Source: Candidatus Zixiibacteriota bacterium
Lineage (GTDB): Bacteria; Zixibacteria; MSB-5A5; GN15; FEB-12
Length of the DNA: 33,998 bases
NCBI GenBank assembly: GCA_024278515.1
Contig: JAJRTA010000244.1
Span: 1-33,998, forward strand
Direction of reading: 5' to 3'
Both the position numbers and the translations under genes were made by a program. This document shows positions 25,509-33,227 of this stretch, one piece after another. The notes below the pieces were generated by a model. The model worked only from the letters and a program-made list of their open reading frames with translations, had not been told where the DNA came from and did no database searches. Within the stretch, counting starts at the first letter, position 1. Each line of letters opens with the position of its first letter.

Positions 25509-26345
25509 TCATGCTTCCACCGGCACGGCTTTCATTCGTTTACCATCGGAAACAATTCGAGCCAGCGGGGCGGATGTGTCGTGATCGAATGCCATTATTA
25601 CATCCTGATCGATAATCAGCGGCAAGGTCCGTCGTTTTATTTCCATCGTGTCCGTCGGGTAGAGATCGGTCGCAGGGACATAAGCCACCCCCATGTGAGC
25701 GGAGGTGCAAAAAATATCCGCGTAATAAAAGACTTTCTCACCCTCGGACTCTATTTCCAGAGCAAAATGCGAAGCGGTATGCCCGCCGGTAAAGACCGCC
25801 CTGATTCCCGGAAGAATCTCGGTATCGCTGTCGATAAAATCAACCAGTCCGGCATCGCTGAGCGGTTTCAACCGATCGGGGACATATACCGCCGAGGTAC
25901 GTTCATCCGGAGTCATGGCCAGATCCCACTCCCGCTGCCCCACGACATGCCGCGCCTTTGGGAATCGTGCCGTGTACTGATCGTCCAAAAGCTTCACCGC
26001 GCCGGCGCAATGATCGGTGTGCAGATGGGTCAGCACGACGTAATCGATATCATCAGCGGTCAGCCCGCACGTTTTCAATCCTTCATCCATATAGGAGACG
26101 CCCTCGGTGCCGTAGATCTTCTTTTCGCGGTCACTCAGGGTGTCCCCGAGACCGGCATCGAATATGATATTCCTGTCGTGCGCTTTCAACACGAACAGGT
26201 TGGTGACCATCGGAATCAGGTTGTTTTCATCGGGTGGGATCAACCGCTGCCATATTGATTTCGGAATGACTCCGAACATGGTCCCGCCGTCGAGCCGGAA
26301 TTTCTGCTCGACAAAAGTCTGAATTTCGAACCGACCGAACTTCAT
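25509..26345 (-). CDS. MBL-fold metallo-hydrolase
   Basis: 278 residues. The metallo-beta-lactamase signature THLHTDH gives His107, His109, Asp111 and His112, with the other ligands at His189 (FTGGHTASH), Asp210 (YYADIF) and His255 (AFDHD), so both zinc sites are intact. There is no signal peptide. The overall pattern (SNLFVLKAHDRNIIFDAGLGD and a VVGQREWDLA segment) is that of the AHL-lactonase/quinolone-type MBL group, which includes lactonases and thioester hydrolases. It starts one base inside the acyl-CoA dehydrogenase stop (TGATG). Position between an acyl-CoA dehydrogenase and the carboxylase suggests a CoA-thioester or lactone substrate; that is inference. Confidence 0.88.
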   Translation of the reverse strand: MKFGRFEIQTFVEQKFRLDGGTMFGVIPKSIWQRLIPPDENNLIPMVTNLFVLKAHDRNIIFDAGLGDTLSDREKKIYGTEGVSYMDEGLKTCGLTADDIDYVVLTHLHTDHCAGAVKLLDDQYTARFPKARHVVGQREWDLAMTPDERTSAVYVPDRLKPLSDAGLVDFIDSDTEILPGIRAVFTGGHTASHFALEIESEGEKVFYYADIFCTSAHMGVAYVPATDLYPTDTMEIKRRTLPLIIDQDVIMAFDHDTSAPLARIVSDGKRMKAVPVEA

Positions 26346-27487
26346 CAGCGCCCGATAACATTTCCGGCGATCACTAAACGCTGCACTTCAGAAGTGCCTT
26401 CGTAGATTTCAAGCACCCGCTGGTCGCGGTAGAGTTTCTCGATCTGCGTGAACTCTCCGATAAATCCGTAACCGCCGTGAATCTGCATGGCGCGATCAAC
26501 GCAGAAATTGGCCGCCTCCGAGGCGTACAGTTTGGCCATGGCCGCTTCGACCGAAAACTTTTCACCCCGGTCCTGCATCATGGCCGCTTTGTAAGTCAGA
26601 GCGCGGGCCGCTTCGGTGCGGACAGCCATATCGGCGATCATCCACTGAATCGCCTGAAGTTTGGCTATCGGCGCGCCGAAGGCGATTCGTTTCTTGGCGT
26701 AGGCGATTGATTCATCCAGCGCCCGTTGCGCGATGCCCACTCCCTGAGCGGCGACGCCCACCCGGGCCGAATCGAGCGTCGACATGGCATAACGAAAACC
26801 GCGGCCCACCTCGCCGAGCAGGTTTTCTTTGGGCGCTTTTACATCTTTAAGAAGGATATGACCGGTAGTGGCGGCCCGCATACCCATCTTGTTGCGCAGG
26901 GTACGGGCTTCCCATCCGGGCTGGTCGGTCTCTACAATAATAGCGGAGAGTTTCGGCTTGCCTTCGATCTTACAGAATACGACACCCAGGTCGGCCACAT
27001 CGCCGTGCATGATAAAAGTCTTCTCGCCGTTGATAACGTAACCGTCGTCGGTTTCGACCGCCGTGGTGGTGAGCGAGGCGGCGTCGGAACCGGCGTTCGG
27101 TTCGGTCAACACGAAGGCCGGGATCCGTCGTCCCATGGCACAGTCCGGCACATACTTTTTCTTCTGCTCATCGTTACCGAAATGAATGATCGGGTGGGTA
27201 GCCAGTTCGGCGACCGCCGCGAGCAGTCCTATCGCGGCATCGTGATAGCAGAGTTCCTCTACAGAAGTGATATACTCGAGGCTGGATTTCCCCTGGCCTT
27301 CATACTCGCTCGGCATGACAAACCCGATATAACCGGCGTCGCCCAGTTTCCTGTAAAGTTCACGGGGGAATTTTCTCGGTTCCGGCATTTCATCCAGTTC
27401 CCGCGAAATCGGGTACATCTCTTTTTCGGCAAATGCTTTGACTTCATCCCTGATTGCTTGCTGGCGTTCATCAACATTCTTGTTCAT
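26345..27487 (-). CDS. Acyl-CoA dehydrogenase (short/branched-chain type)
   Basis: 380 residues from the ATG at 27487, which has a strong GGAGG six bases upstream; an upstream ATG at 27517 has none. The FAD-dependent fold is complete: FVLTEPNAGSDAAS for flavin contact, MGMRAATTGHILLKDV, and the C-terminal IHGGYGFIGEF and EIYEGTSEVQR. Glu363 in YEGTSE is the likely catalytic base, the position used by short- and medium-chain enzymes. It would oxidise a saturated acyl-CoA, passing electrons to ETF. Next to an isobutyryl-type mutase the likely substrates are isobutyryl-CoA or butyryl-CoA, which is inference from context. Confidence 0.92.
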   Translation of the reverse strand: MNKNVDERQQAIRDEVKAFAEKEMYPISRELDEMPEPRKFPRELYRKLGDAGYIGFVMPSEYEGQGKSSLEYITSVEELCYHDAAIGLLAAVAELATHPIIHFGNDEQKKKYVPDCAMGRRIPAFVLTEPNAGSDAASLTTTAVETDDGYVINGEKTFIMHGDVADLGVVFCKIEGKPKLSAIIVETDQPGWEARTLRNKMGMRAATTGHILLKDVKAPKENLLGEVGRGFRYAMSTLDSARVGVAAQGVGIAQRALDESIAYAKKRIAFGAPIAKLQAIQWMIADMAVRTEAARALTYKAAMMQDRGEKFSVEAAMAKLYASEAANFCVDRAMQIHGGYGFIGEFTQIEKLYRDQRVLEIYEGTSEVQRLVIAGNVIGR

Positions 27488-27577
27488 ATTTCCTCCGGTC
27501 GGTCCTTGCTCGGACATTATTGGAATAATGTTGTAATCGTATCCGAATCTGTTCTGATATGCCTTCCGTACGCGCAG

Positions 27578-27982
27578 TTATTTCCGTTTTTCTTCAATGG
27601 CCTTGCGTAACCACTTGATCGCTTCTTCGGTCGGCGCGCCCGGCGTGAAAATCCGGGCGACTCCCATCTTTTCCAGTTCCTGTTTGTCACTGTCCGGAAT
27701 TATCCCGCCGCCGAACAGCAGGATATCCGATGCGTCCCGCGCCTTCATTTCATCAAGAATGGCCGGGAACAGGGTCATGTGGGCGCCGGAAAGAATCGAC
27801 ACTCCGACAGCGTCCACATCCTCCTGAACCGCGGCATCGACAATCATCCGGGGTGTCTGCCTGAGTCCGGTATAGATTACTTCCATCCCGGCGTCGCGAA
27901 ACGCCGCGGCAATCACTTTGATCCCGCGGTCATGACCATCGAGGCCCGGTTTTGCCAACAGTACTCTGATTTTTTCTGACAT
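27578..27982 (-). CDS. icmB: Cobalamin-binding small subunit of an acyl-CoA mutase
   Basis: 134 residues, a free-standing B12-binding domain. The DxHxxG signature is Asp15-Gly-His17-Asp-Arg-Gly20 in [10 protein letters not shown]; His17 would ligate cobalt from below. The rest follows the Rossmann-like pattern: [12 protein letters not shown] and LFGGGIIPD near the nucleotide tail of the cofactor, and [13 protein letters not shown] near the end. Length and position beside the 565-residue mutase match the IcmA/IcmB arrangement of Streptomyces isobutyryl-CoA mutase. It is the only B12 subunit in the window, so it may also serve the second mutase 6 kb downstream. The ribosome binding site is poor. 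Confidence 0.9.
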   Translation of the reverse strand: MSEKIRVLLAKPGLDGHDRGIKVIAAAFRDAGMEVIYTGLRQTPRMIVDAAVQEDVDAVGVSILSGAHMTLFPAILDEMKARDASDILLFGGGIIPDSDKQELEKMGVARIFTPGAPTEEAIKWLRKAIEEKRK

Positions 27983-28063
27983 CTGAAATCTATATTTTAA
28001 GGTCCATCGAATTCATTCAACCAGGTATGCGTTACACGTTCCATTCTGCCTTTTTGCAGTCCC

Positions 28064-29761
28064 TCACGAGGCCATCATCGCCGAGGCCGGTTCGACATAT
28101 TCACCCCACTCTTCGCGCAGGACATCGCACATCTCGCCAAGCGTAACATAAACACGGCTGCAGTCCAGAATCGCCTCGAAAGTGTTACCTTCACCGCGCG
28201 CCACCCGGCGAAGATTGTCCAGTGTTTCTTTGACCGCGGTTCCGTCCCGCTCGGCTCGGATTTTCTTCACAAACGCAACCTGATCGGTTTCCACCTGCTT
28301 GTCAATGTACAGAATGGGGATTTCGATCTCTTCGTCATCTTCTACATAGTCGTTGACGCCGACAATGGTTCGTTCTTTGGTTTCGATTTCACGCTGGTAT
28401 CGATAAGCGGATTTGGCCAGTTCACGCTGGAAAAATCCTTCCTCGATACACTGAAGAACCCCGCCGCGACGTTCGATCTCTTCGAAATAGGCTTCGACCT
28501 CGGCTTCCATCTTGTCGGTCAGCGCCTCGACGAAATACGAGCCGGCCAGAGGATCGATAGTATTGACCACGCCGGATTCATGCGCGATTACCTGTTGAGT
28601 ACGCAGGGCGATTTTGGCCGCTTTTTCAGACGGCAGGGCCAGTGTTTCATCCATCGAGTTCGTGTGCAGCGACTGGGTTCCGCCCAGAACACCGGACAAC
28701 GCCTGCAATGCGACCCGGACGATATTGTTCTCCGGCTGTTGTGCCGTGAGCGAGCATCCGGCGGTCTGCGTATGGAACCGCATCAGCCAGCTCCGTTCCT
28801 TCTTCGCCCCATACTTTTCTTTCATGTATCGGGCATATATCCGCCGGGCAGCCCGGTATTTGGCGATCTCTTCGAAGAAATCGGAATGGGCGTTGAAGAA
28901 ATACGACAGGCGGGGCGCAAACTCATCAACATCCTGCCCGGCTTCAATCGCGGATTCGACATACTGGAAACCGTCGGCCAGCGTAAAGGCCAGTTCCTGC
29001 ACCGCCGTGGCCCCGGCTTCACGAATATGATAGCCGGAAATCGAAATCGTATTCCACTGTGGCACGTGTTTGGTACAGTATTCCATCATGTCGGTGATCA
29101 GCCTCAGCGACGGACGCGGCGGGAAGATGAACTCCTTTTGCGCAATGTATTCCTTGAGGATATCATTCTGAAGAGTACCGCGCACCTGATCGAACGGCAC
29201 CCCCTGCTTTTCAGCGACACAAAGATACATGGCCAGCGCCATCGAGGCGGAAGAGTTGATGGTCATTGACGTGGAAACCTTTGACAGGTCAATGCCGTCG
29301 AAAAGGATTTCCATATCGGCCAGGCTGTCGACCGCCACGCCGCACTTACCGACCTCGCCGAGTGAGCGTGAATGGTCGGAATCGTACCCCATCAGGGTCG
29401 GCAGGTCGAAGGCTGTCGAAAGACCGGTGCCGCCGCTTTTGAGAAGATACTTGAACCGTTCGTTGGTCTGTTTAGGGGTTCCCATACCGGCAAACTGGCG
29501 CATCGTCCACAGCCGCGTGCGGTACATCGTATGATGTACGCCGCGCGTATAGGGATACTCGCCGGGCAGGCCGATTTTGTCAAAATAGTAATCATCGTTT
29601 CCTTCGGTATTGATTGATGCCGGCGTGTACAATTCGTCGATATCGACACCGGATACCGTAAAGAAACGAGGTTTGGATTTTCTCTGTCGGGTCTTCTCGG
29701 CCGTCTTGTTCCAGTTGATCAGACGGGCGTTCAGATTGTCCATAAAGCTCTTTGTAAACAC
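28064..29761 (-). CDS. icmA: Acyl-CoA mutase catalytic subunit with isobutyryl-CoA mutase signature
   Basis: 565 residues from a GTG at 29761, chosen because GGAG lies seven bases before it; an ATG 18 bases further in (29743) is possible. Length equals that of Streptomyces IcmA, including the N-terminal arm ([14 protein letters not shown]) missing from the other mutase here. The residues that separate isobutyryl- from methylmalonyl-CoA mutase are both changed to the isobutyryl form: Phe90 in RQFAGM for Tyr, and Gln208 in IAQKEF for Arg, spaced 118 apart as Phe80 and Gln198 are in the Streptomyces enzyme. His245 in GYHIREAG is kept. It should interconvert isobutyryl-CoA and butyryl-CoA. It needs the B12 subunit encoded 81 bases downstream. 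Confidence 0.88.
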   Translation of the reverse strand: MFTKSFMDNLNARLINWNKTAEKTRQRKSKPRFFTVSGVDIDELYTPASINTEGNDDYYFDKIGLPGEYPYTRGVHHTMYRTRLWTMRQFAGMGTPKQTNERFKYLLKSGGTGLSTAFDLPTLMGYDSDHSRSLGEVGKCGVAVDSLADMEILFDGIDLSKVSTSMTINSSASMALAMYLCVAEKQGVPFDQVRGTLQNDILKEYIAQKEFIFPPRPSLRLITDMMEYCTKHVPQWNTISISGYHIREAGATAVQELAFTLADGFQYVESAIEAGQDVDEFAPRLSYFFNAHSDFFEEIAKYRAARRIYARYMKEKYGAKKERSWLMRFHTQTAGCSLTAQQPENNIVRVALQALSGVLGGTQSLHTNSMDETLALPSEKAAKIALRTQQVIAHESGVVNTIDPLAGSYFVEALTDKMEAEVEAYFEEIERRGGVLQCIEEGFFQRELAKSAYRYQREIETKERTIVGVNDYVEDDEEIEIPILYIDKQVETDQVAFVKKIRAERDGTAVKETLDNLRRVARGEGNTFEAILDCSRVYVTLGEMCDVLREEWGEYVEPASAMMAS

Positions 29762-29775
29762 TTTTTTTCTCCACT

Positions 29776-29821
29776 ATATCACACGGCCTGAAAAGATATG
29801 TAAAGCGCGCCATAAAAGCAA
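29776..29821 (-). promoter_or_regulatory. Candidate overlapping promoters for the mutase-carboxylase operon
   Basis: On the - strand, TTGCTT (29821-29816) and TATCTT (29798-29793) are 17 bases apart, and TTTACA (29804-29799) and TGATAT (29781-29776) are also 17 apart. Either could drive the operon headed by the GTG at 29761. The gap between the two transcripts (29762-29924) is the only sizeable one before this operon. Confidence 0.4.
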
Positions 29822-29823
29822 GC

Positions 29824-29844
29824 CGGTCGGTTCACTTTTGACCG
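29824..29844. promoter_or_regulatory. Short inverted repeat upstream of the operon promoter
   Basis: CGGTC at 29824-29828 and GACCG at 29840-29844 form an inverted repeat with an 11-base spacer, 16 bases centre-to-centre. It sits immediately upstream of the candidate -35 of the mutase operon, a fitting place for a regulator. Five-base arms can occur by chance. Confidence 0.22.
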
Positions 29845-29924
29845 TAACAGCCCGCCTTTAACATTTTGGTTATCAATAGCTTATTGCGCGGCTCCAGCGA
29901 ACTGGCGGATTCTGACCCTTGAAT

Positions 29925-31472
29925 TCATCGATCCGGCTTATTCACGCGGTCGGTGACATCTTCCAGAAGATAAGGGGTGCTCCATTCCGAGAAGAAACTT
30001 CGGTTGGGCAGTATTTCATACTCGGTCCGGAAATATCTGTTGAGAATAACTCTGAAAGTATTTACCGGCGTAAGATTTTCAGGTATCGAATCCATATTCC
30101 CCTCAGGTAAGTACAGCGCGTTGAGAATCGAGAACTTCTCTTTATAGAAGAGACTGTCCGCGGCTTTATCGCGCGGGAAGAGGGAACCATGATCGCCCTG
30201 AATGATAATAACCGGTTCTGTTTGGGAATTAAGCCTCAGACTGTCGATTATAGCAAGCATCCGGTTGTTGAGGAACTGCACCTGTTTCACATAGCTCTGC
30301 TGGTCATCCTCGGTTGCCGGCCAGATGCCGTTTTTACCATGAGCCAGAACCTGCACGCCGCCCGACTGAGTCGCGCTACCGTCACTTTCAAAAACGAATG
30401 GCGGGTGAGGGCATATTAAATGCGCAAAAACAAATTTCGGAGACTTGTATTCATTTCCCCTGCTCAGGTGATCCAGATTGAACAGTATCCGCCTGCGATG
30501 CTGCTCGACAGATTTCATTTTACGAATGATTACCGGTACCGGGGTGGTATTCAGCAGGATTTCTTCAAATTCATTCAATCGCCCCGGCAGGGTGATCAGA
30601 ACATCGGCGTTACTGATCTCCGTGCCGTAATAACCGGATGAATAAACTATCATCCTGTAGCCATAGTTTGCGAGGAACGATCTTATCCTGCTGTTCCGGA
30701 TTCCTTCGATCAGTTCTTTTCTGTCCGAGGAGTTCTGTTTGTTCTCAAGCGTTGCCGAGTCGAGATACGAATAATTGAGAGATGAAAACAGTGAAAGAAT
30801 TGTCTGGCAATAGTTGGATCGACTGGCGGACAATACATCAAACCCTTTGGACTCCAGTGAATCGGTGAAGGCTGTATTGTCGAACCCGAACTGCGTATCC
30901 AGAATGTCATTGCCGCAGTAACCGTCAAGGATGAAATAATAGATATCCGGTTTGCGGGAAATTTTTTCATTTATGTCAACAGCCTCAGACCTGTCGGATT
31001 CGTATTTCCGGCTGAACAATGAGGGCAGTATTGTCATAAGTGAAACACTTATCAGTATCGAGGCTGTGATATTCAGAAAATACGATAACCCCGCCTGTTT
31101 TGTCCTGGCTCGAAATACCAGGAATGCGGCTATCAGAAGCGATACCCCCCACACCGGGATCAATACGGTGTTGGGATACAAAACGAATGACCCGATATAC
31201 CATCTGAAGTCCGGAAGCAACATCCTGATATGACCGTAGGAAAAAAAGAAGATCAGAAAAACTGACACCAGCCCGGCGCTTCTGTGGCTGTCACCAAGAA
31301 CCAGCCTTAACAAAAGGAACAGAATCGCGGTGCCTCCGATCACCAGAATCAGGGGACGTAAGATATCCACAAAAGACAGGACATTCATGTTGGAGCCGAA
31401 CAGGAACAGTATCGGGTAGATTGCGAATATTACAGGATGAAGAAACGCGGATTTCAGGATTCTATCGATCAT
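29925..31472 (-). CDS. Membrane-anchored sulfatase-fold hydrolase/transferase
   Basis: 515 residues. Five hydrophobic segments fill the first 150 residues, as in lipoteichoic-acid synthase and phosphoethanolamine transferase-like proteins. The catalytic domain starts with PDIYYFILDGYCGNDIL (about 175-191), where Asp183 should bind metal. The probable nucleophile is Thr224 in SNYCQTILSLFSSLN. Further on come FVFAHLICPHPPFVF and IIIQGDHGSLF, whose Asp-His pair completes the metal site. The order fits the alkaline-phosphatase/sulfatase superfamily with the active domain outside the cytoplasmic membrane. It overlaps the preceding methyltransferase gene by 11 bases and closes a three-gene cassette. 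A role in surface glycan or lipid modification is likely; substrate unknown. Confidence 0.82.
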   Translation of the reverse strand: MIDRILKSAFLHPVIFAIYPILFLFGSNMNVLSFVDILRPLILVIGGTAILFLLLRLVLGDSHRSAGLVSVFLIFFFSYGHIRMLLPDFRWYIGSFVLYPNTVLIPVWGVSLLIAAFLVFRARTKQAGLSYFLNITASILISVSLMTILPSLFSRKYESDRSEAVDINEKISRKPDIYYFILDGYCGNDILDTQFGFDNTAFTDSLESKGFDVLSASRSNYCQTILSLFSSLNYSYLDSATLENKQNSSDRKELIEGIRNSRIRSFLANYGYRMIVYSSGYYGTEISNADVLITLPGRLNEFEEILLNTTPVPVIIRKMKSVEQHRRRILFNLDHLSRGNEYKSPKFVFAHLICPHPPFVFESDGSATQSGGVQVLAHGKNGIWPATEDDQQSYVKQVQFLNNRMLAIIDSLRLNSQTEPVIIIQGDHGSLFPRDKAADSLFYKEKFSILNALYLPEGNMDSIPENLTPVNTFRVILNRYFRTEYEILPNRSFFSEWSTPYLLEDVTDRVNKPDR

Positions 31473-32856
31473 TTTTTTTCATCAGGTACAGGGTTCTCTC
31501 GGACCCTGAAACAGCCGAAGACTCGACAATATTGAAATAGTTTGAAAATGTCTTCTCAAACATCTCTTTGTCATACCGGTCGAAGATATCCTCACGCGAT
31601 GTCAACAGCCGCTGAACCTGGGAGTCTTCTTTCGGCACAAACTCTATTATCAGGAACTCTTTTACAATACCTGAAAGGAACCCGGCTATTTTCTCAAAGG
31701 GGAGGTTGTTTGAAATAGCCAGATGATGAATCAGCGCCAGAGCCATAACAGTGTCGGCCGGGCCGCGATCGATAAAAGAGCTTCGTTCGGTATTTTGCCA
31801 GCCTCGTCCGGGAGTGGGGTTGGTCAGGTCAAGCACCAGAGGAAGGATATGCTTCTCGTTTCTGCTTCTGACCAGCCGGTAATTTTTCTCAACGGCAACC
31901 GGATCTATGTCGAATGAAACCGTCGAAATCCCCATGTCGGACGCCACCCGGCTGAACTCACCCATGTTGGCGCCTATATCAAAAACAGTTCCGGGGGATG
32001 CTTTAGTGATAAACATTTCCACGAGTTTCTTCTTCTGCTCAAACGAAGTCCGCGAATAATTAGTGTTGTCATAATAATCACCCCATTCGGTCGATGTCAT
32101 TTTCCATCTGAGGTTCGTAACCGCCGACTTAAGACTGTCAATCAATCCGAGCAGGGCCCGCAGGGTCATCTTTCGATTATGGCTCGGGACTTTCAACTGC
32201 TTCCCGGAGTAGCGCTTCTGACTCCTGGCATGAAGATGAATATGGGTTAAAAGTGAGAAGCTCAATTTCGTTTTCGCAGGCAGGAGCCGCGATGTGAGAT
32301 CCAGCGGAAGGCCGTCGATATAGATTTGTTGCAGATGCCCGATTCTGGTATCCACATGGCTCATAAGGGCCAAAGGCGCCAGAAAATGCTGACAGAATTG
32401 ACGGTAAGCAATCCAGATCTGCCCGTCGGTATATTTATCAAATGACAGAGTATCAATAAAAACAGGCTTGCCGTGGTGAAACTGTATGTTGTAGGCCGAC
32501 GCATCTTTCAGGATCATGCCGTGATTCAGCGCAGTTTCCTGAATGGCAAGTGTGGTCAGGGCGGCGTCTTTTAATTGTGAAAAACAGAATTCATAAGGAT
32601 AGCTGATGAATTCAACCGGTTCGGGTTGTATTACTTTGAAAGCCTGATCGGTAACGCCGGAATCATCGGCGACTTCTTCGTGAGAAATCAGGAGGCCTTC
32701 ATCCGTCAGCTTTCGATAAAGCCCCGAATCGATCAGTAACCTGTAGTTTTCTTCGTAGATTTTGTTGATCTGCCGGAACAGCCGCCCGTTCCTTTTGAAA
32801 ATAAAACCGCACGGATCACGAAATGACCCCGGGTTGTATTCAACCGGATGTGTCAT
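31462..32856 (-). CDS. SAM-dependent methyltransferase with kinase-like N-terminal half (NoeA-like)
   Basis: 464 residues from the ATG at 32856, which has AAGGTGAT ten bases upstream; a GTG at 32871 would add five residues. The C-terminal part (about 265-440) is a class I methyltransferase: TVFDIGANMGEFSRVA as the SAM-binding loop (Asp293, Gly295, Gly299), VSFDID as the acidic second motif, and ALALIHHLAIS in place of motif IV. The N-terminal 200 residues look different: ILKDASAYNIQF followed by KPVFIDTLSF resembles the catalytic loop and metal-binding Asp of kinase-like folds (Asp118, Asn123, Asp135). The whole architecture reminds me of rhizobial NoeA-type proteins. It overlaps both neighbours. 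Confidence 0.75.
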   Translation of the reverse strand: MTHPVEYNPGSFRDPCGFIFKRNGRLFRQINKIYEENYRLLIDSGLYRKLTDEGLLISHEEVADDSGVTDQAFKVIQPEPVEFISYPYEFCFSQLKDAALTTLAIQETALNHGMILKDASAYNIQFHHGKPVFIDTLSFDKYTDGQIWIAYRQFCQHFLAPLALMSHVDTRIGHLQQIYIDGLPLDLTSRLLPAKTKLSFSLLTHIHLHARSQKRYSGKQLKVPSHNRKMTLRALLGLIDSLKSAVTNLRWKMTSTEWGDYYDNTNYSRTSFEQKKKLVEMFITKASPGTVFDIGANMGEFSRVASDMGISTVSFDIDPVAVEKNYRLVRSRNEKHILPLVLDLTNPTPGRGWQNTERSSFIDRGPADTVMALALIHHLAISNNLPFEKIAGFLSGIVKEFLIIEFVPKEDSQVQRLLTSREDIFDRYDKEMFEKTFSNYFNIVESSAVSGSERTLYLMKKNDR

Positions 32857-33079
32857 TCTGACTGTTATCACCTTTTGAGAACATTCTTGAAACAGCTCCC
32901 TTCAGCTTCCGCCAGTAAACTTTCAAGGCAAACAGCGCGCCGAGAATACCCGCCAGCAATATCTGTAAAAAATAACTGCCGGTTGATGGATCGATATAGC
33001 CGTACGCGGGTCTCGAGTCAATCAGGATGAACAGGACAGCAAGGGTCGATAAATATGCCGCTCTTCTTAGTATATGCAT
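32840..33079 (-). CDS. Small membrane protein with YIDPxTGS motif
   Basis: 79 residues. A hydrophobic segment at about 6-22 (signal or first membrane helix) ends before the motif YIDPSTGSY (28-36), which leads straight into a second membrane helix (FLQILLAGILGALFALKVYW). The basic WRKLKGAVSRMF and a polar tail follow. I recognise this layout from small proteins found next to similar methyltransferase and sulfatase-fold genes in other bacteria, but no function is established. GAGG lies seven bases before the ATG. It overlaps the methyltransferase start by 17 bases, so the three genes appear to be translated together. The 148-base AT-rich gap upstream separates it from the reductoisomerase-like gene. 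Confidence 0.78.
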   Translation of the reverse strand: MHILRRAAYLSTLAVLFILIDSRPAYGYIDPSTGSYFLQILLAGILGALFALKVYWRKLKGAVSRMFSKGDNSQNDTSG

Positions 33080-33227
33080 ACTACCTCTTCAAGAGTTCTC
33101 CAATAACAACAATGCGATTAAACTACCATATCTATATATCTGTAAAAACATCCCAAATATCAAGATTTCAGGGATAATAGTTCCTGGTTAGTCCTGCCGG
33201 CGACAGTCCGCTTCAACTTAGCCCCGA

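Noticed and set aside
23924-27610. Several open frames of 150-295 codons on the + strand opposite the carboxylase, MBL and dehydrogenase genes
   Set aside because: They mirror strongly supported - strand genes and their translations are Arg/His-rich without recognisable motifs.
20309-29761. Two mutase genes as a recent duplication or assembly artefact
   Set aside because: They differ in length, N-terminal arm and substrate-pocket residues, so they are old paralogues with different roles.
29762-29924. Cobalamin riboswitch before the B12-dependent operon
   Set aside because: The gap is short and I see no B12 box or the extended stem pattern of that riboswitch.
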